Positions 14,839 to 25,311 of a stretch of 64,000 bases of DNA are shown piece after piece. The DNA lies in assembly GCA_918797485.1 (NCBI GenBank), contig CAKKNE010000005.1:3286001-3350000 (forward strand), written 5' to 3'. Made by a program: the position numbers and the translations under genes. Origin of the DNA: Pelagomonas calceolata. Lineage: Eukaryota; Sar; Pelagophyceae; Pelagomonadales; Pelagomonadaceae. The notes beneath the pieces were generated by a model. That model did no database searches. It saw nothing but the letters and a program-made list of their open reading frames with translations, and had not been told where the DNA came from. Every line of letters begins with the position of its first letter. The first letter of the stretch is position 1.

Positions 14839-16938
14839 CTAGTTCACGACCTCCTCCTTCGTGCGCACGACGCTCTCGATCGTCCGCGTCGAGATGACAT
14901 ATAAATCATCGGCGTCCGCGTCGACGCCGTTGCGCATGCGCATGCGCGCCGCACTACCCGCAGCATAGTTCGCCGACCGCAGTTTAATAAGATCGCGAAT
15001 AGCCTTGCGCGTCGCCCGCTTCTCCGTCGTCGCCTCCCGAATCCGAGCTAAATCTTTTTGTTTGTCCTCGTGGGCGAACTTGCGCTCGTACTTCCGCAGG
15101 TTCTTGACGACGGCTTTTCTTTGAGCCGCATCGAGCAACGACGAAGGTCGCGGCCGCCACGCGAACTGGTAGAAATTTTCGTACGACGTCTCGTGGTACT
15201 GCTTGCCTTGGAACGTCCACAACTTAAACCCATTGTCCATCTGGTACTTGAAGAAGGCGCCCTCCAGCGGCTGCATTACTGCTGTTGCTACTATGCGGCC
15301 AGACGGGTCCCACTCGATCGAATTGCACCGATAATGTTCGACGATGCGGCCAGCCTTGGAATCGACGTCGTAGAACTCCAAGATACCATTAAATGCGTCG
15401 CCCGTACCGGCCAGGATGCAGTGCTGCCCTTGGGGAGACCAATGCAACGAGTTGCACTGCTTCTGCTCGAGCGTATGTAGCAAGGTAAGTTCGGCATCGC
15501 CCGCCTTGTTGAGCATGGAGTAGAAACTGACAGACGGTTTAATCCCGTCGCCATGGACCACCCCAAAGCGATGGCCGTTCGGCTCCCACGCAAAAGCATG
15601 AGCGGCATCTTTCATCTTCAGCGACTCGATGGGTACGAGGGCCTCGTCCACCCTAAGTAGCTCAAAGGAGTGGAACAACGTCTTTCGGGACTTGGTATGG
15701 GTGATGACCTTGATACACAAGTACTTGCCTTGCGGGTGCCAGAAGAGCTTGATGTCCGTGACAGACGTGATGTTCTTTTGCCGCAATTCTTTTCGCGACG
15801 GCATTTCTACAAGAGTGACGCGAGCCGGCGTGTTGTCCGCTTCCGGAGACCAGAACGCCAGTTTGTTCGCCGACGGCGACCAGTGGAACTCGCGGACGCC
15901 GTCGGCTCGTAGAGATCTTTTACCGAGCAGCGCCATCGACGGCAACTCATAGATGGACACGATATCGCTCCCGTTCTTGTCCTTGCCTCGTCTAGCGACG
16001 TAGGAATCGTCATGACTCCACTTGAAGTGCGCCGGCTCGTACCTGACCGGCCCCGGGTCCTCGCCCGCGGGGAGGATCGGGGGCGGGACTGGTAGAGAAG
16101 CCACTTCAAAAGTCCGCAACTCCCGTCGCGTCCGCAAGTCCCACACAACAACCCCGCGCTTGTCCCCGGAGTGATCATTGGCCGTGATCATGTAGTTCTC
16201 CCCAGGACTAAAGTCGAGTCGCTTCACCCCATTGTGCGCAAACCGACCCTGCTTGTTGAAGTCCGAGTCGCCCCACAAGGCAATACCCTTGTTGTGGAAC
16301 GTCGCCAACATACTACCTTGGGGCGACCACTTGACGTACTGCTCGCACCAGTAGAGACCGCCCTCCTTTTCTCTCTCGCCGCCGTACTCGAGCGTCGGCG
16401 GCCCGCTGCGCTCGCACCACTTGATCTCCGTTTCATTGTTGTAGCGGATGGCGAACTGGTCCCGGTGCATGGGGTCTCCCAACCAGCTCGATGGATTGAG
16501 TCGTGGCACAAATTCCGGCTTGGCCGGGGGCTCGTACCGCTCTTGTAAGGAGCCTAGCCTCTTCGCCTCCTCGAAGGAGTTGACCTTGAAAACATGCGAT
16601 TTATCTAACGCGTAGCCGTCGGTCAATCGAATTGCTTTCTGGGCCTCTTCGGCCGTCTCGAATTCGACGAACGCGACGCCGAGCGTCGTCTCGTTCTCGG
16701 CCGGCATTTCGATCGTGTTGATCGTGCCCGTCTGCGCGAAGATGCGCTTCAAGACGCCCAATAATTTGTCGTACTTGGCGAGCGGGATCTTCGGGAGGTT
16801 GTCGACCACAATCACATTGCCCCAGTCCTCCGTAAACTCGGGGAAGGAGAAGTCCTCGCCCTCGTCTTCACTCAAGTATTCTCGCGTGTCCTCGTCTAAA
16901 GCGGCGGCGGCCGCCTGGTACGTCTCGCCGCGGGCCAT
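14839..16938 (-). CDS. EIF3B: Translation initiation factor eIF3 subunit B
   Basis: This protein of 699 residues is the usual size of eIF3b. After an acidic start, an RRM occupies residues 40-125 (NVIVVDNLPKIPLAKYDKLL, then TTLGVAFVEFETAEEAQKAI). A WD40-type propeller follows with the eIF3b signatures WCEQYVKWSPQGSMLATFH and CNSLHWSPQGQHCILAGTGD. The Arg/Lys-rich C-terminal helix is present (FAHEDKQKDLARIREATTEK). eIF3b is a core scaffold of eIF3 and binds the 40S subunit, eIF3a and eIF3j. No intron is needed for a full-length reading. Confidence 0.95.
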   Translation of the reverse strand: MARGETYQAAAAALDEDTREYLSEDEGEDFSFPEFTEDWGNVIVVDNLPKIPLAKYDKLLGVLKRIFAQTGTINTIEMPAENETTLGVAFVEFETAEEAQKAIRLTDGYALDKSHVFKVNSFEEAKRLGSLQERYEPPAKPEFVPRLNPSSWLGDPMHRDQFAIRYNNETEIKWCERSGPPTLEYGGEREKEGGLYWCEQYVKWSPQGSMLATFHNKGIALWGDSDFNKQGRFAHNGVKRLDFSPGENYMITANDHSGDKRGVVVWDLRTRRELRTFEVASLPVPPPILPAGEDPGPVRYEPAHFKWSHDDSYVARRGKDKNGSDIVSIYELPSMALLGKRSLRADGVREFHWSPSANKLAFWSPEADNTPARVTLVEMPSRKELRQKNITSVTDIKLFWHPQGKYLCIKVITHTKSRKTLFHSFELLRVDEALVPIESLKMKDAAHAFAWEPNGHRFGVVHGDGIKPSVSFYSMLNKAGDAELTLLHTLEQKQCNSLHWSPQGQHCILAGTGDAFNGILEFYDVDSKAGRIVEHYRCNSIEWDPSGRIVATAVMQPLEGAFFKYQMDNGFKLWTFQGKQYHETSYENFYQFAWRPRPSSLLDAAQRKAVVKNLRKYERKFAHEDKQKDLARIREATTEKRATRKAIRDLIKLRSANYAAGSAARMRMRNGVDADADDLYVISTRTIESVVRTKEEVVN

Positions 16939-17104
16939 GTCGCTGGTCTCTGCTTTTGCTGTATCGCTGGCGGCTCCTCTTGCGCGGTTGGCCGCTTGAG
17001 GGCTGCGCTGGTTTATGAATGTGCGCCGGCACGGTTCCGTGCGATCACGGATGCACCAGCAGCCTCGTAATTTGGCCTCGCCTAAAGCTGGCTTGCTAAG
17101 TGCT

Positions 17105-17128
17105 CTAGTGCCTTACACGGCACGCTAG
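17105..17128 (-). promoter_or_regulatory. Shared promoter element, copy d
   Basis: On the minus strand this reads CTAGCG, then TGCCG, then TGTAAGGCACTAG, 24 nt because of two extra central bases. It lies in the divergent interval 16939-17277, 167 bp from the eIF3b start and 150 bp from the carrier start. No gene is seen in the interval. Confidence 0.55.
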
Positions 17129-17277
17129 GTGGAAAAAATATAAAGTGGGACACATCTCTCTGCCGCATTTGCGGCGTTTTGCAGAGTTTTTGCACCAGGC
17201 ATTGCTGAGGCATTGAGACTTGATCGTGCAGTGCAGTGCATCATCGCTGCATAGCTGTCCTAGCCTTACGAGACGCC

Positions 17278-18090
17278 ATGACCTCCACAGAGGCAAGAGG
17301 CGCCTCGGCCACGCGCGAGTTTGCATTAGCCTTGGCCAGCGGTGGCTTGTACGGTGCAACCAATACCGTAGTGGGCCACCCCTTCGACACCGTCAAGACG
17401 AAGATGCAGACGCAAAGCGGCTTCACCAGCAGCGGCGCCTTGGCCTCCGCGCGGCAGATCCTCTCGAGCGAGGGCGCCGTCGGTTTCTATAGAGGGTGCC
17501 TGCCGCCGATGTGGGGCAGCGCGGTCTACCGCTCAGCTCAATTTGCCGTCTACGACTTATTATATGCAGAGGCCGAGCGTCACCCCGCGTCGCTGGAGCA
17601 CGTGCCCGGAACTGATATGCAGTGGCGCGTGCTGGGGGCAGGAGCCGTCGGCGCGACGGCGCGGACCGTGCTCGAGAGTCCGATCGAGTACGCCAAAGTC
17701 AAAGGTCAGACTAATCAAAAGTGGCGATTTAACGAGGTCTACCGCGGCGCCGGGCTGCAGTGGGCTAGAACCGGTCCCATGATGACGCTGTATTTCTGCC
17801 TTTTTGACGCGTGCAAGCGCAACGGCTACGCGTCGACGCCCACCGGCCAATTTTTCTCGTCTGGCGGCTGCGCGTTGATCGGATTTTGGGTGGTCTGGCC
17901 GTTCGAGAACCTCAAGAACCAGGCGCAGGCGGGCAAGAACTGGCTCGCGCACGCGCGCACCACTGGATTGCTCGGACTCTACCGAGGCATCGTGCCGGGC
18001 TCCATGTCCGTATTTCTCCGGAACGGCGCCGCGATGATTGTCATGCAACGCGCGAACCGACTCATCACGGAGCTCGGGCTCCGGGACTAA
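17278..18090 (+). CDS. Mitochondrial carrier (SLC25) family protein
   Basis: The protein has 270 residues starting at ATG 17278. Three repeats are visible. The first has the full signature GHPFDTVKTKMQTQ, followed by GFYRGCLPPM. The second reads ESPIEYAKVKGQT and the third WPFENLKNQAQAG with LYRGIVPGSMS. It should exchange a small metabolite across the inner mitochondrial membrane. The second motif (PIEYAKV) and third (PFENLKN) hint at the carnitine/amino-acid branch, but the substrate cannot be read from this. Confidence 0.85.
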   Translation: MTSTEARGASATREFALALASGGLYGATNTVVGHPFDTVKTKMQTQSGFTSSGALASARQILSSEGAVGFYRGCLPPMWGSAVYRSAQFAVYDLLYAEAERHPASLEHVPGTDMQWRVLGAGAVGATARTVLESPIEYAKVKGQTNQKWRFNEVYRGAGLQWARTGPMMTLYFCLFDACKRNGYASTPTGQFFSSGGCALIGFWVVWPFENLKNQAQAGKNWLAHARTTGLLGLYRGIVPGSMSVFLRNGAAMIVMQRANRLITELGLRD

Positions 18091-18218
18091 TGTTGTATTG
18101 TTGTACTACTACAGTTAGGCCCGCGCGTCGATGGCGCAAAGGCGGTGTGAGAGTCACTGAGACCCCACCAGCACGCCATCGCCGCGATCAGCGCGGGTCG
18201 GTGCCGTGAAGCGTTGTA

Positions 18219-18890
18219 TTAGTCGGTCTTCGAATTGTGCTGGTCCAGCGGCCAATAGCTACGCTTCGCAGAAGGTGGCCGCGGCTTCTTCTCGGATTGA
18301 AAATGCGAGTACCAACGCCTTGGCTTGACCTCGACGGGCTGCGCGCGGGGCCGCCACAGGCCCGTCGCGGGCACCGCGATGCCGAGGTCCTTGACCCAAG
18401 TCGGCGACCGGTCAAGGAAGCAGAGCGCGGCCGTACTCAGCATGAACGGCGGCGCGACGGCGTGCGCGCAGGCCGCGAACGTCCCGAGCGGCGAGAGGAG
18501 CGACGACCGGAGCCGTGCGACGGCGTAAAGGTGGCACGCGCCGCCCGCAAAAGCGTAGCCGAGCCCGAGCGCCGTCATCACCAGTCCACCGAGCGGTGGG
18601 CGCTCCTCGATCTCCCGCCGGAAGTGGATCATCGTGAGGCCCACCGACGTCGCGAGCAACGAGTTGCGCATATAGTTCCTGCGTGGATGCGCGTGAGTGA
18701 TCCCCCCCACGCCGTCGAACAGACGAAGGCCCGACGGGACGCTGCCAACGCACAGGTGCAACGTGTCCGCGTTGGCCCAAGCAGCCCAGCAGCGCTCGCG
18801 CTCGCGCATCGCCGCGTCGTCGACGGTCTTCATCGACCGCGTCGGGACGCGCGACACGCCGCGCAGGGCGAGACGCTGTAACACCATCAT
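18219..18890 (-). CDS. Predicted small membrane protein, unknown family
   Basis: The protein has 223 residues. The N-terminus is Arg/Ser-rich and could be a mitochondrial presequence. The middle has three likely membrane helices: one around NSLLATSVGLTMI, one in GLVMTALGLGYAFAGGACH, and one in AVAPPFMLSTAALCFL. The C-terminal 45 residues are basic and hydrophilic. I do not recognise the family. The stop is 128 nt from the convergent carrier gene. Confidence 0.5.
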   Translation of the reverse strand: MMVLQRLALRGVSRVPTRSMKTVDDAAMRERERCWAAWANADTLHLCVGSVPSGLRLFDGVGGITHAHPRRNYMRNSLLATSVGLTMIHFRREIEERPPLGGLVMTALGLGYAFAGGACHLYAVARLRSSLLSPLGTFAACAHAVAPPFMLSTAALCFLDRSPTWVKDLGIAVPATGLWRPRAQPVEVKPRRWYSHFQSEKKPRPPSAKRSYWPLDQHNSKTD

Positions 18891-19284
18891 CTTGCGGCGC
18901 TGTGAATGCTTCCGGCCGCTGCGGCTTCAGCACCGCTACAAGCTCGTGTGCAGTGCCACACCGCTGTTGTGACACTCGCGCGCGAGCGGCGACGGCGTCA
19001 ATTGGTAGAGCGCGTTTTAATCGACTGATGCGTTCGTTGAACGCGTCTGTAGCCAATCCTAGGCGTTCACGACGCAGTTGAGGCCTGTGGCGCTGCGAGA
19101 GCTTGCGCCTCGGCTTGGAGAGCGAGGCTGAAACCGAAGGCGCGCTGGCGCGCACGAGACGCAGCGCTACTCAAACATTTCGCAGCACTACTCGAAGAGA
19201 TCAGTAGAGGCAATGAAACGCATAGCTGTGACGGCCGACGCGTAAAACAGCAGCAGCAGGCAGCACGAGTGAAGCACAGCACTG
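18891..19284. other. Divergent intergenic region
   Basis: About 390 bp separate two divergent starts. The CTAG element is absent. A CCAAT box lies near 19053, and the inverted repeat GCGTTC-GTT-GAACGC lies at about 19029-19043. A tRNA-A-box-like stretch near 19000 is discussed under rejected items. No gene is seen. Confidence 0.4.
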
Positions 19285-21870
19285 ATGGCCGACGACGCGC
19301 AAGTAGCCGTGCAGGTCAAGCAAGCGCTAGCCCTGCTCTACGCGACAGGAAACAAAGAAGCCGACACCTGGCTGCAGGGCTTCATCACGCAAGGCTACGG
19401 CCGCTGCCTCGGCCCGTGCGCGTTGATATTAGATGATGCGGCGTCGCAGCCGCACGAGGCGCTGTTCGCGGCGACGGCGACGCACCAGACGCTGCGCAAG
19501 ATGCAGCTGCGGGAGGTGGCGACGCAGCGCAGTCACGTGGTCATGTCGGCGGAGGGCGCCGTCGCGTTGCGACGACGCCTCGCGCTCCGCTGCAGCACGG
19601 CGCCGCCGGGGCCGCTGCAGACGCGCTACGCTCTGACACTCGCGGCGGCTCTACTGAAGAGCGACCAGCGCGACCTCGTGGCGATCGTCGCCGCGACGTT
19701 GGCGGGCGCGCCGCTCGCCGAGACCCTTCGAGCGTTACCAGAAGAGCTGGAGGGCCTCTCGATGCACCCTAATTTAAGGGAGCAGCGCCGGTCCGAATTG
19801 GATGCAGGGGCGCCGGTGGCGCTCGACGCGATCCTCGCGCAAGCTCAACCGTGCGGCGCGCAGCGCGCGTTCGCGGCCGCGTCAGTTTATGTAAAGCGGT
19901 TACGACGGTGGCGCGACGTCCCAAGTGCGGTTTCTTTGATAGCGAGCGCGCGCGAGGCCATGCTCCACGCCGACGGTGATGTGCTCGAGAGCGCCTCTTC
20001 ATTATTATCGGCGGCGATCGACGTTTGTGAGGCGGACCCGTTACTCGCAGACGAGCTCCTGCCCCTCACGACCTGCCTCCAGGGCCGGCGCGGCGACCTC
20101 TGCGCGACGGCCGTCGCCGAGGCCACGGAAAAAACGGATGTGAATGGCGCGTCCCGACTGGCCGCGGCTCTTTGTGCAGCGCTCCACGATACTTCCAGTA
20201 GAGACGTCGCGGCGGCGGCGTCCCTGGCGGCGTGTAGAGGAGGCGCGGCGGATTTTGTGACCTTCGCTTGCAGACGCGCGTCCTTCCAAACGGCTCGCGA
20301 CCCCTTCGAGGCGAATCCTGAAGAGGCAGAAGCCCAGGACGAGGACGACGTCGAACGAGATCTTCTGGCCGACGGTTGTAAAGCCTGCGCCGGCGCGGCG
20401 CCAATGGAGGTGCTCGAAGCGTGCCGTGGTAACGTAGCGGCGTTCCCCGCGGGCGTGCTGGCCGTGGCGCGGTCCGTCCTCCATCAAGGCACCTCTTCGA
20501 TCGGCGCGCCGCTCGCGGAGCTCGGCCTCCGGCCCGTTTCTAGTGTTGTGGCGTCGCCCGTCGACGCCCAGACGGGCGTCTGCTGCGGGCTGTTCCTCCA
20601 GGCCGTCGCGTCGTCGGGCCTCAAACCCCTATCGACGTTCGCCGAGGTCTCGGCTCGATTAGCATCAAGTCACGACGCGACGGCGCGGCGGCACGGCTTC
20701 GTTGCTCTATTGCGGATTCTGGACGCTGATACAAACGCGTCGTCCGAGGCGTGCTGGCGCGTCTGCGAGGCCATTGTCTCTTCCGACATCGACGAGCCTC
20801 CTTTAAGGCCGGGCCGCGAGCCCGTGCTCGCGCTGGCCTGTCGCTGTTTATCACGCATGGCGGTGGGCACGGACCGGCTCCAACCTTTGTTAGTCTCCTG
20901 TGTCCAGCGGGCCGAAAGTTGCTCCCCTGAAGCCCCGTGCACGTTCGCCGCCGCGTATTTAGGGCTGGCCTGCGTCGTATCAACCGCAAGGCCCCTCCTC
21001 CTCGCCGATGTGTCAGCCGCGACGCGCGTCGCCGGCGTTTCAGGAAATGGCGTCCTCAAGTGCGCCCGAGCCTATCCAGATGAAGCGGACGAGGACGTCG
21101 TGGACCCCGCCCGAGCCGCCGACGCGGCCTGCGCCGTCCTCGCGGCGCTGGTGGCCCCGAACTGGAAGGACGACGCCCCCAAAAAACGGGACGCGCAATG
21201 TAACAGCGCCGCGCGCGGCTCGGTCGACGAGCGGGTGCTCGACGCGGCCTTCCAACCGGCTCTCCAAAGTCTGCAGGCGTCGGCGGGCGCCTTCCGCTCC
21301 GTTGCAGCGCCCGCGTCGTTACGAATTCTGGAATTAGTCGTCTGCTCGTGCGCCCACCCGTCGCTCGCTTCCGCCGTTGTTAGTGTGTTGCAGGAAATGT
21401 GTAGCCGCGTGCGGGCGCCATCATTGCGATGCGCTCTGTCAAATGCGTTCAAGTGCTGCCTGCGGCTCCCCGGCGAGGCCGTCGACCGCTGCTTATTCTT
21501 ACTCTGTCAAGTGCAACTCACAAAGCCGACGGCGTCGGACGAGTCCGAGGACGACGCCGCCGCGCTCAAAGCCTGCGCGCGGCTCTTCTCCACAAATTTA
21601 CGGCGCGACGGCCTCGCTCTCGTCTTGCGGGCGCAGCGCGACGGCGTCCTGCCGTCGGCGCGCGTCGTCGACGTCGCGCGTTTAGTTAGGACGCGGTATC
21701 CCCCATCAGAGTTGGCGGCGGACGTGCGATTTGCATTAGGGTTGGTGGTTGCGGAGAAGGGGCCGGACGTCGCGGGCGACCTGGCTGCCGCTATTCGCGA
21801 CGAGAAGAAGTTCAAGAAGCTGCTGAAGGCGATGGTGGGCGGGAAGCGGAAGGGGAGTAGTGGGTCGTAA
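19285..21870 (+). CDS. Importin-beta-family nuclear transport receptor (transportin-3/importin-13-like)
   Basis: The protein has 861 residues and is almost entirely helical, with Ala/Leu-rich HEAT-type repeats. The start VKQALALLYATGNKEADTWL matches the first helix pair of TNPO3/IPO13-type receptors, and FAATATHQTLRKMQ fits the second. It ends with a basic tail (KKFKKLLKAMVGGKRKG). Such receptors bind Ran-GTP and carry SR proteins or other cargo into or out of the nucleus. Together with the SR-rich gene at 56 kb this is only thematically linked. The exact orthology (TNPO3, IPO13 or another) is uncertain. Confidence 0.65.
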   Translation: MADDAQVAVQVKQALALLYATGNKEADTWLQGFITQGYGRCLGPCALILDDAASQPHEALFAATATHQTLRKMQLREVATQRSHVVMSAEGAVALRRRLALRCSTAPPGPLQTRYALTLAAALLKSDQRDLVAIVAATLAGAPLAETLRALPEELEGLSMHPNLREQRRSELDAGAPVALDAILAQAQPCGAQRAFAAASVYVKRLRRWRDVPSAVSLIASAREAMLHADGDVLESASSLLSAAIDVCEADPLLADELLPLTTCLQGRRGDLCATAVAEATEKTDVNGASRLAAALCAALHDTSSRDVAAAASLAACRGGAADFVTFACRRASFQTARDPFEANPEEAEAQDEDDVERDLLADGCKACAGAAPMEVLEACRGNVAAFPAGVLAVARSVLHQGTSSIGAPLAELGLRPVSSVVASPVDAQTGVCCGLFLQAVASSGLKPLSTFAEVSARLASSHDATARRHGFVALLRILDADTNASSEACWRVCEAIVSSDIDEPPLRPGREPVLALACRCLSRMAVGTDRLQPLLVSCVQRAESCSPEAPCTFAAAYLGLACVVSTARPLLLADVSAATRVAGVSGNGVLKCARAYPDEADEDVVDPARAADAACAVLAALVAPNWKDDAPKKRDAQCNSAARGSVDERVLDAAFQPALQSLQASAGAFRSVAAPASLRILELVVCSCAHPSLASAVVSVLQEMCSRVRAPSLRCALSNAFKCCLRLPGEAVDRCLFLLCQVQLTKPTASDESEDDAAALKACARLFSTNLRRDGLALVLRAQRDGVLPSARVVDVARLVRTRYPPSELAADVRFALGLVVAEKGPDVAGDLAAAIRDEKKFKKLLKAMVGGKRKGSSGS

Positions 21871-22064
21871 GTCTAGTGTTTGTGGTGATTCCATGTGGTT
21901 CGGGTTTCGAAAACCGAAACTGCGTTAAATGTACCTTGGCTGCCTTCAGTAGATGCAAACGGCCTCGAATAGAGATGATAAGACTCCGTCGGGGCTGACA
22001 CGAGGAGCCTCGAAAATAGGCCGACGTCTGACAGCCTAAAAGGCGATACAAAAAGCTAGCCAAA

Positions 22065-23824
22065 ATGACTGCCAAGAAGCAACGTGTGGCGGCTGAGGAG
22101 TGCGTAAGCAGCGTAGCTATGCAAGCCGATGCAAAACGATGCATCGCCGACGTCGTTTACAAGAGAGATGCAGCCACCAATTTATCTTATGCCTATTGCA
22201 CGCGCGCGGGCGACGCCGACGCAATGCAATACGCGCGCGCGGCATCGCGCCGACGCGCCGCTGCCATACCAGCAGCTTCGGCACGCACAAGGGCACAACC
22301 GGTCGCGCGCGCATGCAACGGGACATGCCGCTGCCACGCCTGTTGCGAAACACGCGCGGTGCTCGTGTGCCCCGACGGCCAAGCCACACACAACAGCAGC
22401 AGAGAAAAACGCCGTCGCTCACGCTCCAAAAACACAGGCGCGTCTTCCTCTTCTCGTCCGAGTCCGTGAACGAGGGCCACCCCGACAAGCTCGCGGACCA
22501 GGTCTCGGATGCCGTCCTCGACGCGTGCCTCAAGCAGGACCCCTACTCGAAGGTCGCCTGCGAGACGGCGACCAAGGACAACATGGTCATGGTCTTCGGC
22601 GAGATCACGACGGAGGCCAAGCTCGACTACGACAAGATCGTCCGCGCGCAAGTCCGCGAGATCGGCTTCGACTCGTTCAAGGACGACCTGGCGAGCGTCG
22701 ACTCCAAGGGCCTGTCCTGCGACTCGTGCGAGGTGCTCGTGCGCATCAACAAGCAGTCGCCCGACATCGCGGGCGGCGTCCACGTCGGCAAGGACGAGAT
22801 GGACGTCGGCGCGGGCGACCAGGGCATCATGTTCGGCTACGCGTCCGACGAGACGTCGGACTGCATGCCCCTGACTCATTTAGTCTCTACTCGCCTCGGC
22901 AAGAAGCTGACCGACGTGCGCAAGGACGGGTCGCTCTGGTGGTTGAGACCGGACGGCAAGACCCAGGTGACTATTGAATATGTCCAGCACTCGGACGGCT
23001 CCGTCGAGCCGAAGAAGCTCCACACCGTCGTCATCTCGACGCAGCACGCCGAGCCCCTCAAGGCCAAGCGCACGGAGGAGCAGGACGGCAAGGACAACCG
23101 CCCGAAGTACACGGGCGCCGAGCAGATCGCCCCGTCGATGGCGGACATGAACGAGCTCATCCACGACCAGGTCATCGTCGCGACGCTCAACGAGATCACG
23201 CTCAAGAACGGCCAGCCGGCCACGTCCATCTACGACCGCAACACGTGCAACCTGCACATCAACCCCTCGGGCAAGTTCATCATTGGCGGCCCGCAGGGCG
23301 ACGCCGGCCTCACGGGCCGCAAGATCATCATCGACACGTACGGCGGCTGGGGCGCGCACGGCGGCGGCGCCTTCTCGGGCAAGGACCCGACGAAGGTCGA
23401 CCGCTCCGCGGCCTACGCGTGCCGGTGGATGGCCAAGTCCGTCGTCAAGGCCGGCTTGTGCAAGCGCGCCTTGGTGCAGCTGTCCTACGCCATCGGCGTC
23501 GCCAAGCCCCTGTCGTTGTTCGTGGAGACTTATGGTACCGAGAACGGCAACCTCACGGCCAAGGCCATTACCGATATTGTGAAGATCAACTTCGACGCGC
23601 GGCCCGGCGCCCTCGCGAGAGATCTCGCCCTGCGCGAGCCCAAGTACAACGTGACGGCGGCCTACTGCCACTTCGGCCGCGAGCCGTACACGAAGGACGG
23701 CATCCGCTACTTCTCCTGGGAGGACCCCATCGACCTGTCCAAGTACGCGGGCATGTCGACGGCGCAGATCGAGAAGGAGGTCGCCGCCAACAAGGCGACG
23801 ATCCTCAAGAAGTGGGTCGACTAA
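22065..23824 (+). CDS. S-adenosylmethionine synthetase (methionine adenosyltransferase)
   Basis: The enzyme makes S-adenosylmethionine from methionine and ATP. Its core, from [20 protein letters not shown] (base ~22444) to the stop, is complete. [16 protein letters not shown] is the ATP-binding signature; [20 protein letters not shown] is the P-loop-like motif. The 5' end needs splicing: the open frame upstream is Arg-rich with no family similarity. An ATG at 22065 ([13 protein letters not shown]) followed by a GTAAGC donor at 22104 could join in phase 0 to AG at 22401-22402, giving about 486 residues. Another acceptor, AAAACACAG at 22437, would need a different donor. Core confidence is very high; the first exon is tentative. 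Confidence 0.93.
22104..22402 (+). other. Probable intron at the 5' end of the SAM synthetase gene
   Basis: GTAAGC opens and AACAGCAGCAG closes a 299-nt stretch whose translation in all frames is low-complexity Arg/Ala. Removing it joins a good Met start to the frame of the enzyme. The exact acceptor is uncertain because several AGs follow within 40 nt. No introner ends are seen. Confidence 0.45.
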
Positions 23825-23991
23825 AGGGTGACGGGGTGGGCACCGTCGTGCTGTCGCCGCATTTCCCATACCCCCGCGCCGCCGCCGCCGCTGCCTCCCG
23901 CCTTCCCCCTAAGGACCAGTGACACTTTTACCACTCGTCGACTCTCGCGTGTTTGCGAGCCACGGCCCCGTGGTATCTTTTAAAACAACAC

Positions 23992-24977
23992 TTACAGCCA
24001 ATCGTCGTAGGCCCGCAGCGCGTCGGCGGCGACGCCGCGGCCCGTCTTTGCAAACACGACCTCAAGCGGATGGATATCGGAACCGCCGTACTCGCCCGGG
24101 TACTGGAGGTCGCCCGCGTGGGCGTTGGATTCTAATAACCTGTGTGGCAATCAAAATTTTACGGCGCGTTCGTGCGGAATCGTCGCGTCCTCCTCCACGC
24201 CATCGACGCGACGCCTGCTCGATGGCGTGGCGATGCCGCATCCTCACCGCTCGACCGAGCCAGGACGACCGCGTCATCGCGTGCACCCGACGCACTGGTT
24301 GATTTCCACACAGCCAACAACCTCCGGCAGATACCATATAAAACGCCGCCGTCCTCGTTCCGCGCCGCCGCGGGCGTCACGACGCCATCGATGGCGCGGA
24401 AGGCCATCAACTGCGTCTTCAGGGCGTAGCCCATTTCGAGGAACGCGCGCGAGAAGGGGATCTCGCCCCGGTAGACGGCGTCCGTGTGGTCTTGCTTCGA
24501 TGAAAGCAACTTCCTTGGCTCTACAACATCAGCCAATCGATCATACGCAAACATCAGGAACATGGACTGCAGGTGCGTCTCACTAAGCGACGCCCAGCAA
24601 TTTAATGAAGTGCCGACCAATCCCACATTACTCTCACCGCCGAGCTGGTCGCCGAAGACCCTCCACCACGGCCTCTCCTCATATGACGGTAGATAGGGCC
24701 CGCGCACGGACGCGTTCATCAGCACGACGTGCGTGTACGCTTCGTTTGGTGCTCTTTCTAAGCCTACCGCCCACGCGCCGAAATCGAAGCCCTCGTTTTC
24801 CCGTTCTATGATTGTGTCATCTTTGGCAAAGTCAGATGGCGTCAGGGAATGGGGGCCGTTGACCACGAAGACCTGCCGCCCCTGTGCTGTCGGGATGGGG
24901 CCGTGCTTCAGGTAGTGCCGGAGGTTGGAGTGGGCCTGCTCCGTCTCGTGGTAGGCGTAGAGCAGGAGCACGAACAT
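23992..24977 (-). CDS. Glycosyltransferase-like protein (RgpF-like type), spliced
   Basis: The exons are 24322-24977 and 23992-24139, giving 267 residues. MFVLLLYAYHETEQAHSNL is the first Met in frame; the open frame continues upstream without a Met, so a 5' exon may be missing. The body has VVNGPHSLTPSDF, ENEGFDFGAWAVGLE, VLMNASVRGPYLPSYEERPW and VGLVGTSLNC. This block order is seen in algal and bacterial polysaccharide glycosyltransferases related to the rhamnan-synthesis F family. Splicing across an introner restores a C-terminus ending LRAYDDWL. The donor sugar and acceptor are unknown. No signal anchor is visible in the present model. Confidence 0.55.
24140..24321 (-). mobile_element. 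Introner element forming an intron (IE3)
   Basis: Read on the minus strand, the 182-nt intron opens with GTTGTTGG (target copy) and CTGTGTGGAAATCAACC, and closes with TTTTGATTGCCACACAG. The second target copy is GTTATTAG, matching at six of eight positions, so this insertion has diverged somewhat. The last 60 nt are nearly identical to IE7, and the orientation is the same. It splits codon AG|G of CRRLLESN. Confidence 0.9.
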
Positions 24978-25311
24978 CCTATCGTTTTCGGGCAGCCATT
25001 TGCGATGCCTGCGCCCGCGAGAGTGCCACCATCTCCATGCCAAGGCTGGGCTGCCTCTCGCGCCGCTTGGCCCGCGCAAGCCAGCCAAACGTCCAAGATC
25101 CCGTCTTGTAGGTACTCAACGATGGCGGAGACGGCTGCGTGGCAATTTTGGAAACCCGAAGCCGCAGTCGTGGTTGCGCCACTACGCACGTCTGGCCGGC
25201 CGCGGTTCGTCGCGCACAGCTAAAGCTGTGCAACAAAAGCAACAGTCCGCAGCTGCTTCGACCCAAGTCACTCGCAATCTGCAAGAAACGCAGTTAAAAA
25301 ACAACGTCATC
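24978..25311. other. Divergent intergenic region between glycosyltransferase and LHC genes
   Basis: The interval holds open frames on the minus strand that could include a missing 5' exon of the glycosyltransferase, but none has a convincing Met and splice combination. No CTAG element is seen. Confidence 0.35.

Noticed and set aside
18985-19060. tRNA-like start (GCGTCAATTGGTAGAGCG) near 19000
   Set aside because: It resembles an A box, but there is no B box or acceptor pairing downstream; GCGTTC-GTT-GAACGC is a plain inverted repeat.
22880-23869. 329-residue minus-strand frame
   Set aside because: Antisense to the SAM synthetase core, whose identity is certain.
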